From: CAYSLC01 sp964431545
GTDB taxonomy: Bacteria; Desulfobacterota; Desulfobacteria; Desulfobacterales; JAABSP01
Direction: 5' to 3'
DNA length: 51,642 nt
NCBI GenBank assembly: GCA_964431545.1
Contig: CAYSLC010000012.1
Span: 1-51,642, forward strand
Shown here: positions 9,208 to 17,161 of the stretch, piece by piece
How positions within the stretch are numbered: the first letter of the stretch is position 1
Layout of the letters: the number at the start of each line of letters is the position of its first letter
Position numbers and translations under genes: made by a program
Notes under the pieces: model-generated
Database searches by the model: none
Seen by the model: only the letters and a program-made list of their open reading frames with translations
What the model was told of the DNA's origin: nothing

Positions 9208-10548
9208 ATGCCATCCATACAAGACAAGGCCATGGAGTTGGAGAAACGGGGCAAACGAAAGGAGGTCGACCCCGACGAGGCGGCGCGACTACGGGAGCAC
9301 TGGGAGACCGATCCCCGGTGGCGGGGAACCCAGCGGCCCTACAGCGCCGAGGAGGTGCTCAAGCTGCGGGGGAGCCTGGACATCTCCCATACCTTCGCCA
9401 AGGTTGGGGCCGAGCGCCTCTGGCACCTGCTCAACACCGAGGACTATGTCGCCGCCCTGGGGGCCTTGAGCGGCAACCAGGCGGTCCAGCAGGTGGAGGC
9501 GGGGCTTCAGGCCATCTACGTGAGCGGATGGCAGGTGGCCGCCGACGCCAACCTGGCCGGCGAGATGTACCCCGACCAGAGCCTCTATCCATCCAACAGC
9601 GTGCCGGCGGTGGTCCGGAGGATCAACAACGCCCTGCGCCGGGCCGACCAGATCGAGGTGATCGACTGCTGTAAATTGGGGCCGTACTGGTTCGCCCCCA
9701 TCGTGGCCGACGCCGAGGCCGGGTTCGGCGGCCCCCTGAACGCCTTCGAGCTGATGAAGGCGATGATCGACGCCGGGGCCGCCGGGGTCCACTTCGAGGA
9801 CCAGCTCGCCTCCGCCAAGAAGTGCGGCCACATGGGGGGCAAGGTCCTGGTGCCGGTCAGCGAGTTCGTCACCAAGCTGGCCGCCTCCCGGCTGGCCGCC
9901 GATGTCAGCGGGGTGCCCACCCTGCTCATCGCCCGCACCGACGCCGACGCCGCCAAGCTGATCACCAGCGACATCGACGAGCGGGACCGGCCGTTTCTGC
10001 TGGATCAGCCCCGCACGGTGGAGGGGTTCCACTACTTTCAAGGGGGGATCGAAGCGGCCATCACCCGGGGCTTGGCCTACGCCCCTTTCGCCGACATCAT
10101 CTGGTGCGAGACCTCCCGGCCGGACCTCGACCAGGCCCGCCGGTTCGCCGAGGGGATCCATGCGCGGTTTCCGGACAAGCTTCTGGCCTACAACTGCTCC
10201 CCCTCCTTCAACTGGAAGCGGCACCTCGACGACGCCGTCATCGGGAAGTTCCAGCGGGAGCTGGGGGCCATGGGGTACAAGTTCCAGTTCGTGACCCTGG
10301 CCGGGTTCCACGCCCTGAATCTCGGGATGTTCGAGCTGGCCAAGGGGTACCAGGCCGAGGGGATGCTCGCCTACGCCCGGTTCCAGGAGAAGGAGTTCGC
10401 CCAGGAGAAGTCGGACGGCTACATGGCCACCACCCACCAGAAGTTCGTGGGCACCGGCTACTTCGATCTCGTGATGAACACCGTCACCGGCGGGCTGAGC
10501 AGCGTGGGGGCCCTGACCGGCTCCACCGAGGAGGAGCAGTTCTCCTGA
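9208..10548 (+). CDS. aceA: Isocitrate lyase
   Basis: A 446-residue isocitrate lyase, close to the length of proteobacterial AceA (E. coli 434). It splits isocitrate into succinate and glyoxylate, the first step of the glyoxylate bypass. The catalytic signature KKCGH is at residues 204-208 with the nucleophilic Cys at 206. GLQAIYVSGWQVAADAN and LIARTDADAA, both typical, are also present, and NCSPSFNWKRHLD is intact. It follows aceB on the same strand. With aceK and aceB it completes the bypass and its main post-translational switch. Confidence 0.97.
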   Translation: MPSIQDKAMELEKRGKRKEVDPDEAARLREHWETDPRWRGTQRPYSAEEVLKLRGSLDISHTFAKVGAERLWHLLNTEDYVAALGALSGNQAVQQVEAGLQAIYVSGWQVAADANLAGEMYPDQSLYPSNSVPAVVRRINNALRRADQIEVIDCCKLGPYWFAPIVADAEAGFGGPLNAFELMKAMIDAGAAGVHFEDQLASAKKCGHMGGKVLVPVSEFVTKLAASRLAADVSGVPTLLIARTDADAAKLITSDIDERDRPFLLDQPRTVEGFHYFQGGIEAAITRGLAYAPFADIIWCETSRPDLDQARRFAEGIHARFPDKLLAYNCSPSFNWKRHLDDAVIGKFQRELGAMGYKFQFVTLAGFHALNLGMFELAKGYQAEGMLAYARFQEKEFAQEKSDGYMATTHQKFVGTGYFDLVMNTVTGGLSSVGALTGSTEEEQFS

Positions 10549-10567
10549 GGTCCCACCCCCGGGGGCC

Positions 10568-12862
10568 CTATTGACGGTCCGCCGTGCCGGGGACCTCGTC
10601 CCGGCGGGCCATCTTTTCCATCACCCCCCGAAGGGTGCTCTCGGCCAGCAGGGCCCGGGCGTGGTCTTGGGCCTCGGCCGTGTCGATATCGGCGATCCGG
10701 GCCTGGAGGCGGGGCAGGTACTTGGGGTCCACGCTCATGCGCCGGATCCCGATGCCGATGAGAAAGGGGACGTACCGGGGGTCGTGGGCCATCTCGCCGC
10801 AGATGACGACCATCTTCCCGGCCCGGTCCGCCCCTTGCGCGATGGCCGCCAGGCCCCGCAGCACGGACGGGTGGTGGGGCCGGTAGTATTCGGCCACCTT
10901 CTCGTTGGTTCGGTCCACCGCCAGCATGTATTGCACGAAGTCGTTGGTGCCGATGGAGAAGAAGTCGGCCTCCCGGGCGAATTCCTCCAGGAGCCCGAGC
11001 ACCGCCGGCAGTTCCACCATCATCCCCACGGCGGGGTTCCCGTGGTGGGGGAGCCCCTCTTGGGAGAGGGCGGCGATACAATCGTCCACCACCCGGCCGG
11101 CCTCCCGGAATTCATCGATGGAGGAGATCATGGGGAACATGATCCGGACCGACTCGCTGTCGGCGGCGGCCCGGAGGATCGCCCGGATCTGTCCCTCGAA
11201 GCTCTCCCGGTACCGCAGGGAAAACCGGATCGACCGAAGCCCCAGTTCGGGGTTGGCCCCGGTGGCGCCGTTGGAGTAGGCGAGCACCTTGTCCCCCCCC
11301 ACGTCCAGGGTCCGGATGGTCACTTCGCGTCCGGCCATCTCCTCGAAGAGCCGCCGGTAGATCAGGTACTGCTCCGCCTCCGAAGGGAAGGTGGGCCGGA
11401 TCAGAAAGGGGAACTCGGTCCGGTAGAGGCCGATCCCCTCCGCCTTGAGGTCGATGGCCGTGGGCAGTTCCGACAGGAGGTTGATGTTGGCCAGCAGCCG
11501 GATCCGGGTGCCGTCCCGGGTGTGGGTGGTGTCGGTCATGGCGCGGGTGTGGCGGGCCGTGGCGGCCCTTGCGCGGCGCTGGGACTCGAAGCGGCGGATC
11601 ACCGTCTCCGACGGCCTCACATAGAGGTTCCCGATGTCGGCGTCCAAAAGGACCCGGGTCCCCTCGGGCAGATCGAGAAGCTCCGGCCGATCCGCGATCA
11701 CCAGGGGGATCCCCAGGGACCGGGCCAGGATGGCCACGTGGGAGGTGATCCCGCCGCGCACCAGAACGATCCCCTTGATCTCCTCGGTGGCGAACTTGAG
11801 GATCTCCGACGGGTAGAGTTCCCGGGCGACGACGATGGTCTTACGGGTCCTCGCCGCCTCTTCGGTGGGTCGGTTGTAGAGGATCTTGAGGATCCGCCCC
11901 GTGAGGTCCTCGATGTCGTTGACCTTCTCCCGGATATAGGCGTGGGCGCTGGCCCCGAAGATGTCGATGTAGTGGTTGGCCACCGTTTTCACGGCCACCG
12001 GCGGCGGCGTCCCCCCGCCGATCAGCTCCTCGATCCGGTTGACGAACTTGGGATCCTTGAGGATCATGAAGTGGGCGGTGAAGATGAGGGAGGCGCTCTC
12101 GGGGAGCCGTTCGGCAAGACGGCTCTGGAGGACCTTGAGTTCCCCGGCGGCGGTCCGGATCGCCCGGCGGAAGTCCTCCAGGCCGTACTCCCCCCGGGGC
12201 TCGGCCGTGGCGCCCAACAAAGCGCCGTGGCTCCGCTTGAAGACGGTGACCTCGCCCACGGCCACCCCCGGCGAGGCCGATTCCCCCTTGACGAACTGGA
12301 GGGTCTCGGCGACCCGCCGGCCGGAGGGGCTGCCGCCGACGGCCTGGAGGTCCATGAGGAGCCGCGCGTTCTCGATGGATCCGGCCAGCTGGGAGGCGGC
12401 GGCCCGCAGGGCCATGAGGTCGATCTCCGCAAAGTAGTTGCGCCGCTCGTGCTGCACCACCAGAACGCCGATCCGCTGGACTCCCCGCTGGATGGGGACG
12501 GCCAGGAACGATTCGAACCGGTCCTCGTGCGCCTCCTCGAAATACTTGAAGTGGGGGTTGCAGCTGGCGCATGCCTCGCGGATGGGTTCCATCCGGTGGA
12601 AGGTGGTGCCCACCAGCCCCTCGCCGGGCCGCATCCGGACCTTGCCCACCGCCTCGGGGTTGAGCCCCTTGGTCGCCGTGAGGATCAGCTCCTTGAGGGT
12701 TTCGTCGAAGAGGTAGATGGAGCAGACGTCGGCGTCCAGATGGTCCGAGACCATTCGGACGGTCCGCCGGAGAAAGTCCTCGATGTCCGGACTTTCCGCC
12801 AGGAGGTCCGCCAAATCCCCGATGTCGCAAAGAAGGTTGAAGTGCCCCTGGTGCTTTTTCAT
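10568..12862 (-). CDS. ptsP: PtsP, GAF-containing enzyme I of the nitrogen phosphotransferase system
   Basis: A 764-residue phosphoenolpyruvate-protein phosphotransferase. Residues 1-165 form a GAF domain, as in PtsP/EI-Ntr (E. coli 748 residues), followed by the EI N-terminal domain, the swivelling His domain and the PEP-binding barrel. The phospho-acceptor His is H375 in GGITSHVAILAR; the barrel has TEFPFL, SIGTNDFVQYMLAVDR and the active-site Cys in VVICGEMA. PtsP passes phosphate to NPr in a regulatory cascade that senses nitrogen state. Neither NPr nor an EIIA is in the window. The ATG at 12862 has GGAGGGAT before it and is preferred over an ATG 19 codons upstream. The gene is divergent from the sucrose-phosphate synthase gene. 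Confidence 0.93.
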   Translation of the reverse strand: MKKHQGHFNLLCDIGDLADLLAESPDIEDFLRRTVRMVSDHLDADVCSIYLFDETLKELILTATKGLNPEAVGKVRMRPGEGLVGTTFHRMEPIREACASCNPHFKYFEEAHEDRFESFLAVPIQRGVQRIGVLVVQHERRNYFAEIDLMALRAAASQLAGSIENARLLMDLQAVGGSPSGRRVAETLQFVKGESASPGVAVGEVTVFKRSHGALLGATAEPRGEYGLEDFRRAIRTAAGELKVLQSRLAERLPESASLIFTAHFMILKDPKFVNRIEELIGGGTPPPVAVKTVANHYIDIFGASAHAYIREKVNDIEDLTGRILKILYNRPTEEAARTRKTIVVARELYPSEILKFATEEIKGIVLVRGGITSHVAILARSLGIPLVIADRPELLDLPEGTRVLLDADIGNLYVRPSETVIRRFESQRRARAATARHTRAMTDTTHTRDGTRIRLLANINLLSELPTAIDLKAEGIGLYRTEFPFLIRPTFPSEAEQYLIYRRLFEEMAGREVTIRTLDVGGDKVLAYSNGATGANPELGLRSIRFSLRYRESFEGQIRAILRAAADSESVRIMFPMISSIDEFREAGRVVDDCIAALSQEGLPHHGNPAVGMMVELPAVLGLLEEFAREADFFSIGTNDFVQYMLAVDRTNEKVAEYYRPHHPSVLRGLAAIAQGADRAGKMVVICGEMAHDPRYVPFLIGIGIRRMSVDPKYLPRLQARIADIDTAEAQDHARALLAESTLRGVMEKMARRDEVPGTADRQ

Positions 12863-12984
12863 GGATCCCTCCCCTCGCTTGACCGGAAGAAAGATACCCG
12901 ATTTTCCACCGGAACGCAATACCGGCCTCCCATCCCGGCGCCCGTCTTGAGGTGCGTCACGGCGATCGGGGCCCGCACCCGTGG

Positions 12985-13013
12985 TTGCCTTCCGCGGGGG
13001 AATTTGGTAGAAT
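12985..13013 (+). promoter_or_regulatory. Candidate sigma-70 promoter of sucrose-phosphate synthase
   Basis: TTGCCT (12985-12990), 17 bases, TAGAAT (13008-13013), about 44 bases before the start codon and inside the divergent region shared with ptsP. Confidence 0.5.
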
Positions 13014-13056
13014 TCTGCGGGAAATATCTTGAAAAACAGCGGAAGGAGGGCTCCGG

Positions 13057-15228
13057 ATGGCGGACGGATGGTACATCCAAATGTTCAGTATACACGGGCT
13101 GGTGCGGTACAACAGCATGGAGCTGGGTCGGGACGCCGACACCGGCGGACAGGTGAAGTATGTGATCGAGCTGGGGGAGGCCCTGAGCCGCCACGAGGAG
13201 ATCCGGAAGGTCGACCTCTTCACCCGGTTCATCTCCGACAAACGGGTCTCCGAGGATTACAGCCGGGCCGTGGAGGAGATCTCCGACACCTTCCGGATCG
13301 TGCGGATCCAGTGCGGCGGCAAGCGGTACATGCGCAAGGAGCTGTTGTGGCCCCACCTGGATGAGTTCATCGACAAGACCATCAAGTTCATCCGCAAGGA
13401 GGGGGACCACCCCGACGTGGTCCACGGCCATTACCCGGATGCCGGGTACGTGGGGCACCAGCTTTCCGACTACTTCCAGACCCCCTTCATCTTCACCGGC
13501 CACTCCCTGGGACGGCCCAAGAAGGGAAAGCTCCTGAACGAGGGGATGAAGGAGAAGGAGATCGATCAGGTCTACAAGATGGACCAGCGGATCGGCGTGG
13601 AGGAAGAGATCATCAAGAACGCCGACCTGATCATCACCAGCACCCGACAGGAGATCGAAAAGCAGTACGGCATGTACGACAACAAGGAACTGGCCAAGTA
13701 CCGGGTCATCCCTCCGGGCGTCAACCTGGAGAAATTTTACCCCTTCTACCACGACATGCTTTCGGAGGTGAAGCGGGACGAGGAGATCCTCCAGGCCCGG
13801 GCCTCCATCATCGACGAACTCAACCGGTTTCTGCTCCAGCCGGACAAGCCCCTGGTCCTGGCCCTGTGCCGGGCCGACAAGCGGAAGAACATCTCCGGCC
13901 TGGTGGACGCCTTCGGCCAGGACAAGGAACTCCAGGCCATGGCCAACCTGGCCATCTTCGCCGGGATCCGCAAGGACATCTCCGACATGGAGGAGAACGA
14001 AAAGGACGTCCTCACCCAGATGCTCCTTCTCATGGACAAGTACGACCTCTACGGCAAGATGGCCATTCCCAAGAAGCACGACTTCACCTACGAGGTCCCG
14101 GAACTCTACCGGCTGGCCGCCGAAAAACGGGGGGTCTTCGTCAACGTCGCCTTCACCGAGCCCTTCGGCCTCACCCTCATCGAGGCCTCGGGGTGCGGGT
14201 TGCCCATCGTCGCCACCGACGACGGGGGGCCCAGGGACATCATGGAGAACTGCAAGAACGGCCATCTGGTCGATCCCGGGGATCTGAGGCAGGTGGCCGA
14301 CGCGGTCAAGCGGATCATCGCGGACAAGGAGCAATGGTCCGAGTACTCCAAAAACGGCATGAAGGGGGTCAACGCCCACTACAACTGGGAGGCCCACGTG
14401 GACAAGTACCTGGAAGAGGTCACGCCCCTGATCGGCCACAAGGCCGGGGAGGGGCCGGAGGAGGTCTCCGAGGGAGCGGACGGACCGGTGGGGGAACGGC
14501 TGACCAAGCTCCGGCGCATGGCCGTCTGCGACATCGACAATACCCTGACCGGGGACGACGACGCCCTCGGCGAACTGATGGGGCTGCTGAAGGAGCACCG
14601 GAGCGAACTCGGCTTCGGGGTGGTCACGGGCCGCACCATCGATGAAATCATCCAGATCTTCGAGGAGCACCGGATGGTGGTGCCCGACGTGATCATTTCG
14701 TCGGTGGGCTCCCGGATCTATTACCGGTTCAAGTCCTTCCCCGACCGGGGGTGGCAGACCCATATCTCCAAAAACTGGGACCGGGAGAAGATCAAGTCGG
14801 TCCTCGATCGCTTCGATTTTCTCACCTATCGGGACGAACCCTTCCAGAACCCCCATAAGATCGGGTACGTCATGGAGGAGGGCAAGGACCGCATGGCCCG
14901 GATCCACGAGGCCCTGATGGAGAAGCGCTGCCGCTACAACCTGGTCCATTCCCACAACCGCTACCTCGACGTCCTCCCCCTGCGGGCTTCCAAGGGCAAA
15001 GCCATCCGATATTTGAGCTACAAGTGGGAGATCCCCATCGGCAACATCGTGGTGTGCGGCGATTCGGGCAGCGACGCCGAGATGATCCGGGGAAACGTCC
15101 TGGGGGTCGTGGTGGGCAACCATACCCGGGACCTCGACAAACTCCGGGGCAAGCGGAAGGTCTACTTCGCCAAAGGCCGCCATGCCCGCGGGGTGATCGA
15201 AGGGCTGCGTAAGTACAAATTCTTCTGA
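13057..15228 (+). CDS. Bifunctional-type sucrose-phosphate synthase with C-terminal SPP-like HAD domain
   Basis: A 723-residue GT4 glycosyltransferase fused to a HAD phosphatase domain. The glycosyltransferase part (about residues 1-460) begins with the SPS signature (HGLVRYNSMELGRDADTGGQ), has LCRADKRKN as the donor-binding Arg/Lys loop and a family E-x7-E in TEPFGLTLIEAS. It should join UDP-glucose to fructose 6-phosphate. The HAD part (about 487-723) keeps all catalytic motifs: DIDNT at residues 492-496, VVTGR, a Lys in SKGKAIRYL, and GDSGSD at 668-673. In many SPS proteins this domain has lost these residues, so here it may also dephosphorylate sucrose 6-phosphate. The start has AAGGAGGG about 9 bases upstream. 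A separate SPP gene lies at 27432-28271. Confidence 0.9.
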   Translation: MADGWYIQMFSIHGLVRYNSMELGRDADTGGQVKYVIELGEALSRHEEIRKVDLFTRFISDKRVSEDYSRAVEEISDTFRIVRIQCGGKRYMRKELLWPHLDEFIDKTIKFIRKEGDHPDVVHGHYPDAGYVGHQLSDYFQTPFIFTGHSLGRPKKGKLLNEGMKEKEIDQVYKMDQRIGVEEEIIKNADLIITSTRQEIEKQYGMYDNKELAKYRVIPPGVNLEKFYPFYHDMLSEVKRDEEILQARASIIDELNRFLLQPDKPLVLALCRADKRKNISGLVDAFGQDKELQAMANLAIFAGIRKDISDMEENEKDVLTQMLLLMDKYDLYGKMAIPKKHDFTYEVPELYRLAAEKRGVFVNVAFTEPFGLTLIEASGCGLPIVATDDGGPRDIMENCKNGHLVDPGDLRQVADAVKRIIADKEQWSEYSKNGMKGVNAHYNWEAHVDKYLEEVTPLIGHKAGEGPEEVSEGADGPVGERLTKLRRMAVCDIDNTLTGDDDALGELMGLLKEHRSELGFGVVTGRTIDEIIQIFEEHRMVVPDVIISSVGSRIYYRFKSFPDRGWQTHISKNWDREKIKSVLDRFDFLTYRDEPFQNPHKIGYVMEEGKDRMARIHEALMEKRCRYNLVHSHNRYLDVLPLRASKGKAIRYLSYKWEIPIGNIVVCGDSGSDAEMIRGNVLGVVVGNHTRDLDKLRGKRKVYFAKGRHARGVIEGLRKYKFF

Positions 15229-15248
15229 ACCGCCGGTCTTTTTTCCCC

Positions 15249-15277
15249 TTGACCCACCCCGCCCGGTCGTGTTTATT
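15249..15277 (+). promoter_or_regulatory. Possible sigma-70 promoter of the binding-protein/kinase operon
   Basis: TTGACC (15249-15254), 17 bases, TTTATT (15272-15277). The -35 is good, the -10 poor. It sits between sucrose-phosphate synthase and the first binding protein. Confidence 0.35.
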
Positions 15278-15395
15278 CCCGATGGAGGGGGACCCCGCCG
15301 GTCCACCGGCGAACCTTGTCGATCCGTCGGGGATTCCCCTGGATGGACTCCCTTTCGAGTCTCCGAGGACCGTTGAACCGCAAAGGAGGTGGCGT

Positions 15396-16265
15396 ATGTC
15401 ATCCCGTCTGAAACCGCTCGTCGCGATGCTGATCCTGGCGGCCGCGGCGGCGGGCCGGGTCGAGGCCCAGGAGTCGGTCACCTGGATGGAGGTGATCTTT
15501 CCGCCGGGCTATTTCCAGGACGGCCCCTACGAGGGCCAGGGGTATGAGGATGTGATCACCGACATCCTCCGGGAGCACCTGCCCGGCTACCGGCACGAAC
15601 GGATGCTGGGGAACCTGGCGCGGATGTACCACGAGTTCAAGCAGGGCAAGGAGGTCTGCAACGTGGCCCTCTTCAAGACCCCGGAGCGGGAGGCGTTCAT
15701 GCTCTTTTCCATCCCGAGCACCTTCACCCTCCCCAACCGCCTGATCACCACGAGGGACAAATTCGATCGGTTCCGGCGCGCCGACACCGTCCGCCTGGCC
15801 GATGTCCTGGCCAAGGATCTCCGTCTGGGCATCTCCAGGGGCCGCTCCTACGGCAGGCAGATCGACGCGGTCCTGGCCCCCCGTCTGGAAGAGGGGACCG
15901 TCTTCGTCCATTCGGGAAAGGATGTCTTCGAGAGCCTCTTGCGGATGCTCCTGCGCGATCGGCTCGACTGCATGCTCGGCCTGCCCGAGGAGGTGGGGTA
16001 CGTGGCCGAGAAGATGGGCGTCAAGGACGAGATCGTCACCATCGCCCTGGCGGAGAACGAGGGGACCTACGACACCTGGCTCGGCTACGTGGCCTGTTCC
16101 AAGACCGATTGGGGACGGCGGATCATCGAGCGGATCGACCGGGTGCTCCGGAAACAGCGGCCCACCGAGCGGTATCGGGGGGCCTATGAACGGTGGCTCG
16201 ACCCCAAGAGCATCGAAAACTACCGGAGGCTCTACGACGAGGTTTTCCTCTCCATCACCGAGTAG
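15396..16265 (+). CDS. Periplasmic solute-binding-like protein (SBP_bac_3 / TIGR02285-like), copy 1
   Basis: A 289-residue secreted protein. A clear signal peptide (about 1-24, ending near GRVEAQE) is followed by a type II periplasmic-binding-protein-like fold of the family 3 kind. It shares extended similarity with the next gene: TWMEV/SDFPP, EGQ/KGYQ/EDVI, RMYHEFK, CN.A.(F/Y)KT.ER, RSYG..IDAVL and a common C-terminal helix (RPTERYR.AYERWLD). The start was chosen for AAGGAGGT 6 bases upstream; upstream codons in the same frame are not protein-like. No ABC permease or ATPase is nearby, so a sensing rather than uptake role, feeding the kinase at 17148, is likely (inference). The ligand is unknown. 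Confidence 0.8.
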   Translation: MSSRLKPLVAMLILAAAAAGRVEAQESVTWMEVIFPPGYFQDGPYEGQGYEDVITDILREHLPGYRHERMLGNLARMYHEFKQGKEVCNVALFKTPEREAFMLFSIPSTFTLPNRLITTRDKFDRFRRADTVRLADVLAKDLRLGISRGRSYGRQIDAVLAPRLEEGTVFVHSGKDVFESLLRMLLRDRLDCMLGLPEEVGYVAEKMGVKDEIVTIALAENEGTYDTWLGYVACSKTDWGRRIIERIDRVLRKQRPTERYRGAYERWLDPKSIENYRRLYDEVFLSITE

Positions 16266-16285
16266 CCCGAAAGGAGGTGCCGGCC

Positions 16286-17161
16286 ATGGGACGGTTGCCG
16301 GCGATGATCGTCTTGGTGCTCGCGGCCGCGGCCGCCGTCGGAGGGGCCGCCGACGGGGGGACCCTCACCTGGATGGAGAGCGACTTTCCGCCGGTGGTGA
16401 TCCACAGCGGCCCCCTGGAGGGAAAGGGGTACCAGGACGTGATCCAGGACATCCTAAAGGAGAACCTGCCCGAGTACCGCCATCTCACCCTCGTGGGCAA
16501 CATGAAACGGATGTACCACGAGTTCAAAAAGGGCAGCCATGTCTGCAACGGGGCGTTCTACAAAACCCGGGAGCGGGAAACCTTCCTCCATTTCTCCATC
16601 CCCACCACCTTCACCCTCCCCACCCGGCTGATCCTGAAAAAGGGAACGTGGGTCCGGCTGGGCGGTGAAAAACGGGCCGCCCTGGCGGAGGTCCTCTCCG
16701 AACCGGAGCTGACCCTCGGGGTGGCCGCCAACCGCTCCTACGGCGTCCCCATCGACGCCGTCCTGGACAAGTACCGGGGCGGCGGAAAGCTCTTCGTCTA
16801 TTCGGGGGACGATCTGTTCGAAAACCTCCTGAAGATGCTCGTGGCCGGCCGTCTCGACGGGATCCTCGGGCTGCCCGAGGAGGTCGTGTACATGGGGGAA
16901 AAGCTCCGGCTCACGGAGGAGATCGTCTCCGTCTCCCTGGTGGAGAACGAGGGGGAGTACCACGCCTGGCTCGGCTATTTGGTGGCCCCCAAGAACGCCT
17001 GGGGCAAGGCCCTGGTGGAGAAGGTCGACCGGATCCTCCTCCGGGAGCGGCCCACCGAACGGTACCGGAAGGCCTACGAGCGGTGGCTGGACGTCAACAG
17101 CCGGGAGGTCTACCGAGCCCTCTACGACGAGGTTTTTTTGGGGATCGATGGCCCGCGCTAG
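16286..17161 (+). CDS. Periplasmic solute-binding-like protein (SBP_bac_3 / TIGR02285-like), copy 2
   Basis: A 291-residue paralogue of the preceding gene, 20 bases downstream, with its own AAAGGAGGT ribosome site. It has a signal peptide (about 1-21) and the same conserved blocks, including a shared Cys in HVCNGAF and the LGLPEEV.Y motif near residue 195. The two look like a tandem duplication. Its last 14 bases overlap the start of the hybrid kinase, which implies translational coupling and a joint sensory role. Differences around the putative ligand cleft (VVIHSGPLEGK here against GYFQDGPYEGQ in copy 1) may mean different ligands. Confidence 0.8.
   Translation: MGRLPAMIVLVLAAAAAVGGAADGGTLTWMESDFPPVVIHSGPLEGKGYQDVIQDILKENLPEYRHLTLVGNMKRMYHEFKKGSHVCNGAFYKTRERETFLHFSIPTTFTLPTRLILKKGTWVRLGGEKRAALAEVLSEPELTLGVAANRSYGVPIDAVLDKYRGGGKLFVYSGDDLFENLLKMLVAGRLDGILGLPEEVVYMGEKLRLTEEIVSVSLVENEGEYHAWLGYLVAPKNAWGKALVEKVDRILLRERPTERYRKAYERWLDVNSREVYRALYDEVFLGIDGPR

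Noticed and set aside
10571..13156. Long plus-strand open frame opposite ptsP
   Set aside because: It is rich in Gly, Pro, Asp and His with no domain logic, as expected of the antisense of a GC-rich gene; ptsP is clearly real.
15229..15248. T-run after the sucrose-phosphate synthase gene as an intrinsic terminator
   Set aside because: The only upstream inverted repeat (ACCG-C-CGGT) has no room for a loop.
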